NCBI RefSeq assembly: GCF_035046485.1
Contig: NC_085136.1
Location: 325,280,175 to 325,344,174, forward strand
Reading direction: 5' to 3'
Length of the DNA stretch: 64,000 nt
Origin: Aedes albopictus
Taxonomy: Eukaryota; Arthropoda; Insecta; Diptera; Culicidae
The notes under the pieces were generated by a model, which saw only the letters and a list, made by a program, of their open reading frames with translations, was not told the DNA's origin and ran no database searches. Each line of letters starts with the position of its first letter. Position 1 is the first letter of the stretch. The position numbers were made by a program, and so were the translations under genes. Of the stretch, positions 20,946 to 32,880 are shown piece after piece.

Positions 20946-22401
20946 CTTTGGCGTATGCAATGTTATCGAACAGTCTGCTGATTTCCCCCCGAGTTTCCAC
21001 GTAGTGAGTCATCGGACGAACCGTTGCGCTGGCATCGGTGCTCAAAGCACCTTCCCGTACAGATGCGAAGCGATCGCGCATATTCAACTCCGGGTGACTC
21101 TATAAGTGACAATCATATGAATAACCTCAACGCGTGGCCTCCACAATCTAACTACTCACGAACTCCGACACGTAGTACTGGTAAAGCCGAGCGAAGCCCT
21201 CGTTCAGCCAGAGGTATGACCACCACTGCGGCGCCAACAGATTGCCAAAGAACTGATGGGCATATTCGTGCCCCACGATTCCAACGACGGAAAGTTGTTG
21301 GCTTTCGCCCTGGGTTTCCGGATCGAACAGAATGGTCGACTCGCGGTACGTCACCAGACCCCAGTTCTCCATGGCACCGGCAGCGAAGTCAACGTTGGCG
21401 ATGGCTGCGTTATCGATCTTGGACATGGCGTACGTTTGGTCGAAGTAGATCTCCAGCTCCCGCAGGAACCGCACCGAAGCGTCCACGGAGTACGTCAGCA
21501 GGTGGCTGGCGGTTGGTCGAGCAAACGTGGAGACGGCAATCTGGTGAGGCTGGGACACGACCTGACGTTCGCTGGCGAAGTCCGAAACCAGGAATGCCAC
21601 CAGGTAGGTCTGCATTCGTGGGGTCGTTTGGAATGTGGTAAGCTTCTTACCTCCGGGTCTGTTGGGGGATCAGGTCATTTAAAAGAGGATTGGTGAATGG
21701 GTTATGCGGGGATACTTACAAAAGCTGAATTCCTAGAGCTGGGGCGTTGGCCCTAGCGGTGTACTCTACGCCGCAGGCGATCTGCACGCTGTAGGTAGTC
21801 TTGATCCCCGGTTCATCGTAGCAAGGGAAAGCCGATCGCGCATCGGTCGACTCGAACTGTGTCAGGCCAAGGTACCTAGCATCACATCGAAATAAGTTAA
21901 GTTAGCTCATCGAAATAAGTTTCATACGCGTTCGTACTTGGTGACACCCTCTGAGTTGACGTAGGACGATCGGTAGAACCCGGCGGCATCAGTACGGTCG
22001 AGGCTGTTGGAGAAATCAATGTCCAATACGTAGCTGGATCCAGCTGGCAGAATTTCCTTCGTATCAACGATCAAGAACTGTTTATCCGCATCAAAGTCGA
22101 AACCCTTCAAAGCAATCGGCAACTGATCGTTGTTGCGTAACTCCAAATTTACAATGATACTACGCGTACTATGGAGCACGATCTCCGATGTGCTCTCCAG
22201 CACTAGAATTCTGATCTTCACATTACCACTGTAATCCAAATCATCCAGGTGTACGTTTGTATCCAGATACAGATCATAGTGCGTTGGGATGGTTTTATTC
22301 GGAAGGCGGTAACTATCGAACTCGCGAATACTTGCAACTTCCAGCGGACATGCCGATGAAGCTATCACAAACACTGCCAGCGGCACAAATACTTTCCACA
22401 T
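20946..22401 (-). CDS. M1 aminopeptidase, N-terminal and catalytic part (gene A, 3' part not found)
   Basis: Zinc metallo-exopeptidase of the aminopeptidase N family, which removes N-terminal residues from peptides; insect members are typically midgut enzymes. Exons: 22401-21938, 21875-21720, 21658-21160, 21099-20946, all in phase. The first donor (AA, then GTACGA) was chosen because it alone keeps the frame into the next exon. Residues 1-19 form a signal peptide. The GAMEN substrate motif lies at about 301-305. The zinc site HEYAH (337-341) is followed after exactly 18 residues by Glu 360, so all ligands are present. Exon 4 carries the conserved segment from LSTDAS to NIAYAK and ends in phase 1 at a good donor. 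The next exon and the C-terminal domain were not found to the left, where MITEs begin. About 424 of an expected 900 or so residues are present. Confidence 0.9.
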
Positions 22402-22464
22402 TTTAAGACCTCACTTCACCGGGACTAGTTTCGACACAATGGGAAAAACAATCTCGTTTATGTC

Positions 22465-22472
22465 AATTTATA
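22465..22472 (-). promoter_or_regulatory. TATA-like box of aminopeptidase gene A
   Basis: TATAAATT on the minus strand lies 64 bp upstream of the start codon at 22401. This is a plausible core promoter position given a short leader. It lies only about 10 bp beyond the poly(A) signal of the upstream gene. Confidence 0.45.
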
Positions 22473-22481
22473 GATTTGCAG

Positions 22482-22487
22482 TTTATT
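22482..22487 (-). terminator. Poly(A) signal of aminopeptidase gene B
   Basis: AATAAA on the minus strand is 50 bp after the gene B stop. A second AATAAA overlaps the stop codon itself at 22537-22541. Confidence 0.5.
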
Positions 22488-22536
22488 GCATGCTCAAAAT
22501 GTCTTATCTAGGCTTCATTGAATGGTAGTTATCTCT

Positions 22537-24026
22537 TTATTTGCTAATCATTCCTCCCTCCGTCTGGGCCTGCCAAGCGTTCAGTAGAGCGATAAGCTGT
22601 GAAAGATGAAATGACTCTTCAGTTTATATTGTTCAAGATGGTATATCTGTCAGACTGAGATACCTGTTCGAAGTTGCCGAAATTAGATTGTCGATTGGCT
22701 ACATCGGCCAAAATGGCGTGGAAATCTGCTAGCCGTCCGAAATTCCTATAAAGTAAAGATTGGTAACCACTACTGTTCGAATTGCTTACACCAGTATCAC
22801 TTACGAATTCATGATGCTTTCGTTGTATTGCTCCAACCAGGCCTGGAACGCTTCGTGGCCCACGTTCGATCTATAGTACACCGACCTGACAATTTGCAAG
22901 TTTTCGCCGCTATTCAACCTTATCTCTTGTCCAGCTCCCAGCACAAGTATGAGATAGTCAATCAAAAACTTTTTGTTCTCGTTGCATCCCAGGGCGGAGA
23001 TGTACATTGATCTCTGTGATGAGTCGGTCGTTTGTTGGTATGCATTGAAAACCGCAACGAATTCCTCTTCGGTGGCATCCATCAGGCCTCCGCAGTAGAT
23101 GCTGTGTTTGATGTAGGAAGGCAGCACCTGTGACCCATCGAGATCTGCCATCATCAGTTGATGAGCGCCTGCTCTGCAGATCAGGTCACCCATCCTGCAA
23201 CTCCATTCGATTGCCATAGATCGGAAGTGTTGGTGCTCGTGGGGTTCATTGGTGTGCTCCGCGAAGCCTAACAATCCTCCAATGAGGTGACCGGTCAAAG
23301 AGTTCATGAATGCCTGGAATGAGACGAAGTTATTCAATCATAGGTTGATAAACAATCGACGCATTGGATACCCTAAAGACTCCATAAGCAGCTTCATCAA
23401 CCACCAGTGCCTTGTTGATGAACTGGATATTGTCCGATGCTAGCGCCGTATACCAAGGTATGTAGTCGACCTCATTCTTCAAGTACTTGAACAACTCGAA
23501 CGTTACGTCGATGTCTATTTGCCCATCTAGCGCCAGCTTCAGCGAATCGTCGATCAACTGCGATCGGGAAACTGCCGGAATGGCTTCGTGATCCACCATC
23601 AACCTGTCGATCAGTTTACCCCACAGTTCTCCATCGTAGTTCACCCGGTAGTACCCCGTTTGGCGGGGGTTCACCAGAAGGTACTCATCGCTCAGAACGT
23701 CCAGGTTGATGGAAATTTGTGCGGTGCCTTGCGGAATCCAACGTCGGGTTTCAGTTTCATCGCGGACGGTCTGACTGCTGAGGCGATAACTGATTGGAAC
23801 CCACCACGTACGTGAATCGGGGGTTTCATCCGAGAAGTGCTGTTGTCTGAATACGACTTCGTTGCTGCCGGGGCTGTGTGTTACGGTGATTACCGGATAA
23901 CCGGACTGGTAAACCCATGGACTCATGATGGCCCCGACGGTGGTGTCCTTTGGTATGACCTCGTCTTCCTCGGCAGCAGATTGCAGACTTTCGAATAGGT
24001 CGTTCGGATCCACTGCGCTGTGTTGA
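22537..24026 (-). CDS. M1 aminopeptidase, C-terminal half (gene B, 5' part not found)
   Basis: Exons: 24026-23372, 23313-22805, 22745-22664, 22596-22537 (stop TAA), all in frame with standard splice ends. The protein begins at a phase-2 acceptor with QHSAVDPNDLFESL, where M1 enzymes leave the catalytic domain. It includes the motif TGYYRVNYD of the ERAP1-like C-terminal domain, then about 200 helical residues. About 434 residues are encoded. The tail ends QTEGGMISK with no hydrophobic stretch, so a GPI anchor is unlikely and the enzyme would be soluble or secreted. The exon carrying the conserved ASVLRM-type segment and everything upstream were not found between 24027 and 40171. Gene A starts 136 bp downstream. 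Confidence 0.88.
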
Positions 24027-24559
24027 CTAGGTGGGAAATCAGCAGGAGTTAGTTCATGTTTTACAAGAGATGTTGGATTGCACGGGGGATACCGTAAAAA
24101 GCTCGAAAATGCTAACAGCTAAACGGTGGTTGAGTATCGAACTTTTGGACTTGGACTAAATCGATCTGGGATTAGCTTTGTGTGGGCCATCTTTGCACTT
24201 CCACTACTTTGTTCATGATCGTTTGGGGCTAGGAGCCTGAGATCACCCAAAAAATAAATCTACGTAGTTTATAGACAGTGGCTGAATTATTTTGGAATTT
24301 CTAAAGCCATTTTGTGAGGTCAAATTAGGTCGGTCATATTAGGTATCCTAGATTTGTCAACTCTAAGTCTATGCACTGAAACCTCCATTTAGGTAGGATC
24401 CATTTAGGTAAAATCTATTTAGGTCCTTCCATATAGGTAACGTTACGTAAATGGATTTCCATTGTGTTCAGAGCAGTTGGAGTACTCAAGATTACAGATA
24501 AAGTCGGTTTACGGCAAAAAAGATGAATTCAGAGTTAAGGGACGTTTAATAGTAAACTC
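24027..24559. other. Presumed intron of gene B, no exon seen
   Basis: The polypyrimidine tract and AG of the acceptor are present. Short TTAGGT repeats occur at 24380-24440. No coding match to the missing M1 segment was found. Confidence 0.4.
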
Positions 24560-26490
24560 CCTGTAGTTTAGGCCATCTGATCTACAAGCGTAGTCAGTGA
24601 TCTATTGGAGCATTATGAATGAAATCTATGCTTACACAGCCTCATGTAGCTATATGCTATCAACTGGTGAGTTCATTGTTAGTTTGAGGATCTCCAAGAA
24701 CTTGCTTGAGTATAGGTCATCGGATCCACTAACGTATCTGGTTGTCTCTAAGAGATTTACGCAAGAGAAGAAAAGTTGAATGGGCTTCTATATTCCACCA
24801 AAACCGCTCTGAAAACCATTGAGCTGCTTTGAAATGCTTCGAAACGCCTCTAGAACCCCCATAAAATTTTCATGCAATTTACCTGAGAGCCTCGGAACCC
24901 CCCTGAAACCACTCTGAAACCTCCTGAAACGCATTGAAACGCCTTGAAACGGGTTCAAAACCCCCATAAATCCCAATGAGCCTCTGAGGCCCTTTCAACC
25001 CTCTTGAAACGCTTTGAACGCTTTGAAATGCCTCTGAAACCCCTATGGAACCTATGAGAAATTCACCTGCGAGCTTCTGAAGCCCCCTAAAACTATAGAC
25101 ACTATAGATACCAAAGGCTCGCGGAGACGAAAACAACTGTACGCATTGAAACGCGCTGAAACGTTTTGAAACACTTTGAAACGCCTCTAACACCCCTTTA
25201 AAACCTGCGTGAAAGTCTTCTGAGAGTCTTTGAAGCCTCCTAAGGCCTCTGTGAAACCTCCTGAAACGCCTTGAAACTCTTTGGAACGCCTATGAAACCT
25301 ACCTACCTCATGTTGCCATGTGTTGTCAAGTGGTGAGTTCGTTGTTAGTTTGAGGATCTCCAAGAACTTCCTTGAGTATCGGTCATCGGATCTACCAGTG
25401 ATTCTTTAAGGTTCTCCAAGAACTCCCTTGAGTATAGGTCATTGAATCTACGAGGGCTACTAGTTGTATCTGAGAGCATTGAGAATGAGGTTTAAACTCA
25501 CACAGCCCATCTATGTTCCATCAAGTGGTGGGTTCTATGACTGTATGGCATATCCAAGAATTCTCTAGAGTCAAGTCCATCTGATATTCAGGCGTAATCA
25601 GTGATCTATTGGATCATTATGAATGAAATTTATGCTTACACAGCCTCATGTAGCTATGTGATATCAATTGGTGAGTTCATTGTCAGTTTGAGGATCTCCA
25701 AGAACTTCCTTAAGTATAGGTCATCGAATCTACCAACGTAGTTGATTGTCTGTAAGAGCTTTATGACTAAGGTTCCTACTCACAACACCTCAGATAGATA
25801 TGATCAATCAACTTTTGAGTTCGAAGATTCTTTAAGGTTCTCCAAGAACTCCCTTGAATATACGTCATCGAATCTACGAGGGCTACTAGTTGTATCTAAG
25901 AGAGCATAAAGAATGAGGTTAATATTTACACAGCCTCAGGCATTTATGTTCTTTCAAGTGGTGAGTTCTATGATTGTACAGGAGTATCCAAGAACTCCCT
26001 GAGGCCATCTGATCTACAAGTGTAATCAGTAATCTATTGGAGCATTATGTATTTAATTTAGGCTTACTCAGCCTTATGTAGCAATGTGCTATCAAGTGGT
26101 GAGTTCATTGTCAGTTTGAGGATCTCCAAGTATAGGTCATCGGATCTACTAACGTATTTGGTTGTTTCTAAGAGATTTACGACTAAGGTTCATACTCACA
26201 CAACCTCAGGTAACTATGATCTATCAAGATATGATTTTGAAGATTCTTTATCGGTCTCCTAGAATTTCCTTGAGTATAGGTTATCAAATCTACGAGAGCT
26301 ACTAGTTTTATCTAATTGCATTAAGAATGAGGTTTATATCCACACAGCCTCAAGCATGTACATTCTATCAAGTGATGGGTTCTATGATTATATAGCATAT
26401 CTGAGAACTCCCTGGAGTTAAGGCCATCTGATCTACAAGCATTATCACTAATCAGTGATCTATTAGAGCATTATGAATTATGAACCACTA
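24560..26490. repeat. 427-bp satellite, interrupted by a GAAACGC block
   Basis: The landmark GTGATCTATTGG starts at 24597, 25601, 26029 (variant GTAATC) and 26455 (variant). The last three are 428 and 426 bp apart. Units share TCAAGTGGTGAGTTC and GATCTCCAAGAACT. The interval 24597-25601 is longer because a block of the GAAACGC satellite (24785-25290) sits inside it. Confidence 0.75.
24785..25290. repeat. GAAACGC satellite block 1
   Basis: Short subunits (CTGAAACGC, TTGAAACGC) alternate with the landmark ACCTGCGAGC/ACCTGAGAGC. It is the same family as 26490-28565. Confidence 0.75.
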
Positions 26491-28565
26491 TGAAATCTAC
26501 GAGAAATCCACCTGCGAGCCTTTGCAGCCTCCTAAAACCCCTGTTAAACCTCATGGAAAGCCCTGAAACGCATTGAAACGCTTTGAAACGCCTCTAAAAT
26601 CCCCATAAAACTTCCGTAAAATTTACCTGAGATCCTCTGAAGCCCCCAAGAACGCATGTGATACCTCCTGAAACGCATTGAAACGCCTTTGATTGCTTTG
26701 AAACGTCTCTGAAACACTAACGAAACCTCCGTGAAAATCGCCTGAGAGCCTCTGAAGTCCCCTAAAACCCCTGTGAAACCTCCTGAAACGCCCTTAAATG
26801 CCCTGAAACTCATTGAAACGCCTTGAAATGCCTCTGAAATCCATATAAAGCCTCCGTGAAATTTATCTAGGATCCTCTGAAGCCCCTCTTAGACCTCCTG
26901 AAACGCCCTAAAACGCCTTGAAACGCTTGGAAACGCCTCTTAAACCCTTATAAAACCTCCATGAAATTCACCTGCGAGCCTCTGAAGCCCCTTCAAATTC
27001 ATCGGAAACCTTCTGAAATGCCCTGAACGCCCTTAAACGCTTTGAAACGCCTCTGAACCCTCATGAAACTTCCTTAAAATTTACCTGCGAGCCCTTAAGA
27101 CCCCCTTAACCTCCTGAAATGCCATGAAACGCTTTGAAACGCTTCTAAAATCTCTTTAAAACCTTCGTGAAATTTACGCGAGAGCCTCTGAAGCCCCATA
27201 AAACGCCTGTGAATCCTCCTGAAATGCCCTGAAACGCATTGGAACGCCTTGATACGCTTTGAAGCGCCTCTGAAATCCCTACAAAACCTTCGTGAAATTT
27301 ACCTGAGAAGTCTGTAGCCCTCTAAAACCCCTGTGAAACCTCCTGAAACGCATTGAAACGCTTTGAAACCCCCATGAAACCTCCATGAAATTCAACTGCG
27401 AGCCTCTTAAGCCCCCTCAAATTCATCGGAATCCTTCTGAAATGCCCTGAAACTCCCTGAAACGCCTCTGAACCCCCATGGAACCTCCGTTAAATTCACC
27501 TGAGAGCCTCTGAAGCCCTCTTAAGCCCCTCTAAACCTTCGGGAACGCTCTGAAACACCCCGAATCTCATTAAAACGTCTTGAAACGCCTTGAAACGATT
27601 TGAAACGTTGAAAACCCCTATGAAACCTCCGTCAAATTCACCTGCGTCCCTCTGAAGGCACCCTTAAACCTCCTGAAACCCTCTGAAGGCACCCTTAAGC
27701 CCCTGAAATCTCCATGAAACCTCCGTGGCAGCAGCTTGACCCCCTCCTCTTAGCATGTGCAGGGGTTTTAGAGCCTTTTAAGCCTCCTAAAACCCCTGTG
27801 AAACCTCCTGAAAAGCCCTTAAACGCCCTGAAACTCATTATAACATCTTAAAACACCTCTGAAATCCATATATAGCCTCCGTAGAATTTACCTGAGATCC
27901 GCTGAAGCCCCCTTAAACCTCCTAAAACGCCCTGAAACGCATTGAAACGGTTTGAAACGCCTCTAAAACCCTTTTAAAACCTCCGTGAAATTCACCTGAG
28001 AGCCTCTGATGCTCCCTGAAATTCCTGTGAATCCTTCTGAAACGCTCTGAAACGCCCTGAAACGCATTGAATTGCCTTGAAACGCTTTGGAACGCCTTTG
28101 AAATCCCTACAAAAACCACCGTGAAATTTTCCTGAGATCCTCTGTAGCCACCTAAAACCCCTGTTAACCCTCCTGAAACGCTTTGTAACGACTTCGAAAC
28201 CCCCATGAAACCTCTATGAAATTTACCTGCGAGCCTCTTAAGCCCCACAAATTTATCGAAATTCTTCTGAAATGCCCTAAAACGCCCTGAAACGCTTTGA
28301 AACGCTTCTGAACCCCCATGAAACCTCCGTGAAATTCACCTGCGAACCTCTGAAGCCCCTTCAAGCCTCTCTTAACCTTCTGAAACACCCTGAAACGCAA
28401 TAAAGCGCCCTGGAACGCCTTGAAACGCTTTGAAACGTTGAAAACCCCTATGAAACCTCCGTCAAATGCACCTGCGTCCCTCTGAAGGCACCCTTAAACC
28501 TCCTGAAACCTCCTGAAACGCTTTGAAACGCCTCTGAAATCTCCATGAAACCTCCGTGAAACTCA
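26490..28565. repeat. GAAACGC satellite block 2, about 113-bp units
   Basis: The landmark ACCTGMGAGCCTCTGAAG recurs at about 26510, 26625, 26740, 26865, 26970, 27083, 27176, 27301, 27394 and 27498. A distinctive variant (AAATTCACCTGCGTCCC) appears near 27632 and 28464, 832 bp apart with matching surroundings, which suggests a higher-order unit. The long minus-strand frames here are artefacts. Confidence 0.8.
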
Positions 28566-28573
28566 CCTGAGAA

Positions 28574-29284
28574 GCTAATGGAAACTGCGGCAGTAGAAGC
28601 CTTCGCTTTCGCGAATAGCCCCAAAAGTGTGGCGGACGCGATCGCTTACGGCCAGCAATCGCAGAAGCATTTGAGACAGCTGTCAGGTGAGGAGCTACTA
28701 GGCGGCGCTCGCAAGGCTAGGCGGCTGTCAACTCCGAAGGTCGGCAGTAACGCCGGCATGTCGGACCCAGCTAGGCGCCCCGGAAAGATGGAAAGGTTGG
28801 GCCTGAAAAGGCCGGTTCGTCGCTGATCGAAGGAAACAGGGGTTAGCGACCACTGATTGGTTCTCAGCAACCACAAGTTAAGTTGGGTCAGGGGAAGGAC
28901 ACATCTTGGCTCATAGCTGAGCGTTAGAAGAAGAAACCGCTGGACGTGCAGGATCCATCAGAGACACCAGACCTAAGAGACGAAGGAGGGCAGTAGGGGC
29001 CAAGCGCGAGAAGGGTGTCGCGCTCCTCATCAAGACTGAAGTGTCTAAGTACTCGGAAGTCTTGAAGGCGATGAGCGGTGACGCCAAGCTCGTGGACCTG
29101 GGAGCTGAAGTGCGCAGTATCACACATACTCGTACAGCTGAAATGATCCTCGAGCTCAAGCGCGACGAGGAGCGCAAGGGCACCGTCTACAAAAGTCCTT
29201 GCCGAGAGTTTCGAGGTGTTACAGCAGAGGCGACTCCGAAGGTGAAAACCCTAGATGAGATCACTAACGCGGAAGAGCACTGCG
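28574..29284 (+). pseudogene. R1-like LINE ORF1 fragment
   Basis: Broken gag-like frame. It contains EAFAFANSPKSVADAI, then SKYSEVLKAM and TRTAEMILELKRDEERK, which match the ORF1 of the R1-like LINE at 42957-48420 (SPKGVADAT; SKYSDVLKAM; EMILELKRDKERK). Stops and frame changes show it is dead. It joins the satellite on its left and runs into the gap on its right. Confidence 0.75.
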
Positions 29285-29784
29285 NNNNNNNNNNNNNNNN
29301 NNNNNNNNNNNNNNNNNNNNNNNNNNNNNNNNNNNNNNNNNNNNNNNNNNNNNNNNNNNNNNNNNNNNNNNNNNNNNNNNNNNNNNNNNNNNNNNNNNNN
29401 NNNNNNNNNNNNNNNNNNNNNNNNNNNNNNNNNNNNNNNNNNNNNNNNNNNNNNNNNNNNNNNNNNNNNNNNNNNNNNNNNNNNNNNNNNNNNNNNNNNN
29501 NNNNNNNNNNNNNNNNNNNNNNNNNNNNNNNNNNNNNNNNNNNNNNNNNNNNNNNNNNNNNNNNNNNNNNNNNNNNNNNNNNNNNNNNNNNNNNNNNNNN
29601 NNNNNNNNNNNNNNNNNNNNNNNNNNNNNNNNNNNNNNNNNNNNNNNNNNNNNNNNNNNNNNNNNNNNNNNNNNNNNNNNNNNNNNNNNNNNNNNNNNNN
29701 NNNNNNNNNNNNNNNNNNNNNNNNNNNNNNNNNNNNNNNNNNNNNNNNNNNNNNNNNNNNNNNNNNNNNNNNNNNNNNNNNNNN
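29285..29784. other. Assembly gap (500 N)
   Basis: Exactly 500 N between two unrelated LINE pieces in opposite orientation. The true size is unknown. It lies between the C-terminal half of aminopeptidase B and the first exon at 40172-40653. Confidence 0.95.
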
Positions 29785-31398
29785 AATGGACGATAAACTT
29801 ATGGGTCTGAAGGGTTTTGGTGATGATTTATCCTTCTTATTTGCCTTTGGGATAAAAGTGACTCGCACTTCTCTCCAAGCTGTAGGGATATGGCTTAGTG
29901 ATAAGCTTAATCGGAACAACTTGGTTAAAATAGGTGTTAAGATTTCTTTACCCTTCTGGAGTAGTACAGGAAAAATTCCATCCCTACCCGGAGCTTTGAA
30001 GGGTTCAAAGGAATCAATTGCCCATTTAACCTTTTGTTCAGTAATAATTTGATCGCCCAGAATGCATGCATCACTCCTGGTGCCTTCTAACACAGTTGAT
30101 TCATCATCTTCATGAATATATCTCCTGGTTTCATTGGCCTCAGTTTGCGATACAGATGTATTCTGGTCTTCAGTGAAAGCAACAATGGAACACGGAAAGT
30201 GTGTTTTCATCATTGTTTCCAAGATTTCTTCGGAGCTCTTTGTAAAAGAACCATCTTCTTTTTTTAGAGTTCCAAGACCTATAGAATGATCTTTAGCGTG
30301 GACTTTTTGCAATCTAGCAACAATCGGAGTACTTTCAATGTTTTCACATGTGTGCCTCCAATTTATCCTCTTCGATCTTCGAATTTCTCTGTTATAAATT
30401 GTGAGGGACTCTTTGTATTGTTCCCACTGTTGTGTTCTTTTAGCCCGGTTAAATAACTTCCGGGTTTTCTGTCGCAGTTTTTGCAAGTTACTATTACACC
30501 AAGGAACATCTCTATTTGAAGAGCGTTTCTTTGGTGCACAACTGTCATGAAAAGCCTGTTTAATTATGCTCGAAAGTGTCGAAGCGCTTTCTTCAAGCCC
30601 ATGACGAGAATTTTGAATGGCATTTAAGTTATCCATTCCCGATAAAAGTTTTGAGGTGTACATATCCCAGTTAGTCTTCCTGGGATTTCTAGTAGTTTTT
30701 ATGAGTTGACAGCCAGCCTCATATTCAAACAGTATATGCTTGTGATCAGATAAAGAAATTTCATCTGACACATGCCAATTTTTGATTTTTTCCGAGAGTG
30801 TAGGGCTACACAATGTCAAATCCAAAACTTCCTGCCTAATAGCATTTGTAAAGGTAGGTTTATCGCCTCTGTTACATAAATCGATTTCATTTCTTGAAAT
30901 GAAATCTAGGAGGTGTTCTCCCCTACTATTAATGTCTGTGCTAGCCCATATCGTATGATGAGCATTTGCATCACAACCAATGATGAAAGCTTTATTTAGC
31001 TTTCTGCAATAAGAGACAAAAGCTGCTACTTCTGGTGGGGGTACATCATCCACATCTCCCGGAAAGTATGCCGAAGCTACACAAATTTCCGTTTTCCCGT
31101 GGATTGTTGGTACTTCCATCATAATTGCAAAAATGTCACGATTAATAAATTGTGTAATTGGAACAGCATTCACAGTCCCATTCACTAAAATTGCAGATCT
31201 TGGTGGTAACTGCCCTACTTTATATATTAATTTGGAGGAATCTGTATGAATTCCCATTATCCTATAATTGTTCGTCCATGGTTCCTGGATAAAAGCTATA
31301 TCCAGTTTACTCTCAGCAAATCTTTTGCAAAGTACAGCTGTTGCTCCCTTTGCGTGATGAAGATTTACTTGGATGAACCGTAAATTTTTAGTTTGCAT
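29785..31398 (-). CDS. LINE ORF2: endonuclease and start of reverse transcriptase (LOA/I-like)
   Basis: Open for about 540 codons from ATG 31398 to the gap. An APE-type endonuclease comes first: IQVNLHHAKGA (Asn), FIQEPW (catalytic Glu), GCDANAHH (Asp/Asn), LDLTLCSP and SDHKHI (Asp-His). A linker follows, then the start of the reverse transcriptase with KAPGRDGIFP and FIPKANKK..FRPISLSS. The polymerase YADD box would lie in or beyond the gap. No internal stop or frameshift is visible, unlike the other LINEs here, so this copy may be young. The clade is judged by look only. Confidence 0.8.
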
Positions 31399-31619
31399 TT
31401 TAATCGTTAGGATCCAATAATTGTTGATTTTTACACGTTAGATCAACAGAACTTGTAGTCTGGCCAAGCATAATAGGGTTCTCTGTCCTCTTAACTCCAC
31501 TCAATCCTAGGATTTTTACGTACTGATCAATGATCATCACGATATCACTAGTTTCTTGTAGGTTTTTAGAGTTACTTTAGCCCTATGCTTTGGTCTTTTG
31601 CTACTATATTAACTTAAGA
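31399..31619. other. Probable LINE 5' or flanking sequence
   Basis: Directly upstream (minus strand) of the LINE ORF2. No ORF1 was recognised. Confidence 0.3.
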
Positions 31620-31625
31620 TAATAC

Positions 31626-31672
31626 ACGCACACACACAAAAGCACTCGCACACACACACACACTCGCACTCA

Positions 31673-31746
<74 letters not shown>
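31626..31746. repeat. CA microsatellite
   Basis: Imperfect CA repeat, then an uninterrupted run to 31746. It is followed by an A+T-rich stretch with TAAA repeats. Confidence 0.95.
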
Positions 31747-31748
<2 letters not shown>

Positions 31749-31987
31749 AAAATTAAATAAATAAATAAATAAAAATATTAATAATAAATATATAAAACAA
31801 AAAAGTATAGAATAATTAGAATATATTTAATTGAATTGTAGTGTCAAGAAAATAAAAAACGTATACACAATAAAATAAATAAAAACTTTTAATATCTTTA
31901 CTTACTGATGTAGGAGCATTTGTCCCCAGTCACCCCTACCTTAGTCATTGTGCACTACCTTTACGGTGTTGAAAACGCCAGCAATAT

Positions 31988-32880
31988 TGTGAGTGTTTGC
32001 ATCTCACTTGCCCATAATAGACTCACTTCACAGTTCGCAAGCCAAAACAAAGGAGTATTTGAATGCATCCAAATATAACCGTTTGCAATTAATTTGCGAT
32101 CCCGTGGTTTTTGATGCCCAAGTCTTAATTAGTCTTAAGAAAAGTAAAACCCTTCTAGAAGCTTCTCCCGTTCTCCAGACCAGTCATTTTTTGTTGTTTT
32201 TGTTTTATCTTGTCATTCCCACTGAAAGGGGAGGAGCCTATTTTGTAGTAGTTACTGTCACACATTACTGTATTTTGTAGTATATAAGTAAGTCATGTAG
32301 CGCAGAGCGCATCAGTTTTATTTTGAACGTCATCGAATAAACATCGTCTACAAAGCGAAGCCACCCGGAGTTTTCCTTTCCCACCGAGAAGCCATCAGTC
32401 CTGCCTCCACTGACGAAGCGAAGTGACCGCTCGCTGCTGCCTGCCTGCAAGATACAGTCCACCGCTCAACCGAGCAAATCCCGGAGAATTAGTGCTGTTC
32501 TTTCAGACCGCTCCACAACTCGACCCCACCAGTGGTAATCGATTGTGGATACCGGTTTGACTGCACACGGACAGACTAATACTCCAGAAGGTGCCAACCG
32601 AACAGTCGTTGCTGGAGCACCAATAAGGAATTTTCAGTGCCCCATCGGTCCGCTCCACGATCAGAGCTTTCCGGTAACCTGTAGTGGATACCGGACCGAC
32701 TTGCACACGGGTTCAACTGAACTTTCCTGGCCTGTTGATGTTAGCCAGTGGCAAATTGGGGCTGCCCTTCTCTGGTTCCGTTCCCCGTCCGGATCTGCCC
32801 ACATTGTGCACCGCACAACCATTCATTGGATCTCTATGCAACTTCGATTGTTCTGGTCAATCACGGAGTAACAACTACTT
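31988..32880 (+). mobile_element. Possible LTR with leader (weak)
   Basis: It starts TGTGAGTGTTTGC, has a TATATAAG box near 32281 and AATAAA at about 32336, the order expected for an LTR promoter and poly(A) signal. Downstream a block GTGGATACCGG..CACACGG is duplicated (about 32545 and 32683). No matching second LTR, primer site or gag/pol frame was found, so a solo or truncated LTR is only a guess. Confidence 0.25.

Noticed and set aside
21024..21696. Long plus-strand frames over the aminopeptidase exons
   Set aside because: They are shadows of the minus-strand exons, which carry the GAMEN and zinc motifs; the plus frames have no recognisable domain.
20946..24026. Merging genes A and B into a single gene model
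   Set aside because: Their order on the strand is wrong for one transcript, and the space between has its own poly(A) and TATA-like signals.
24788..28400. Several minus-strand frames rich in FQSVSMRF-like peptides
   Set aside because: Read-through of the GAAACGC satellite; stops and starts follow the repeat period.
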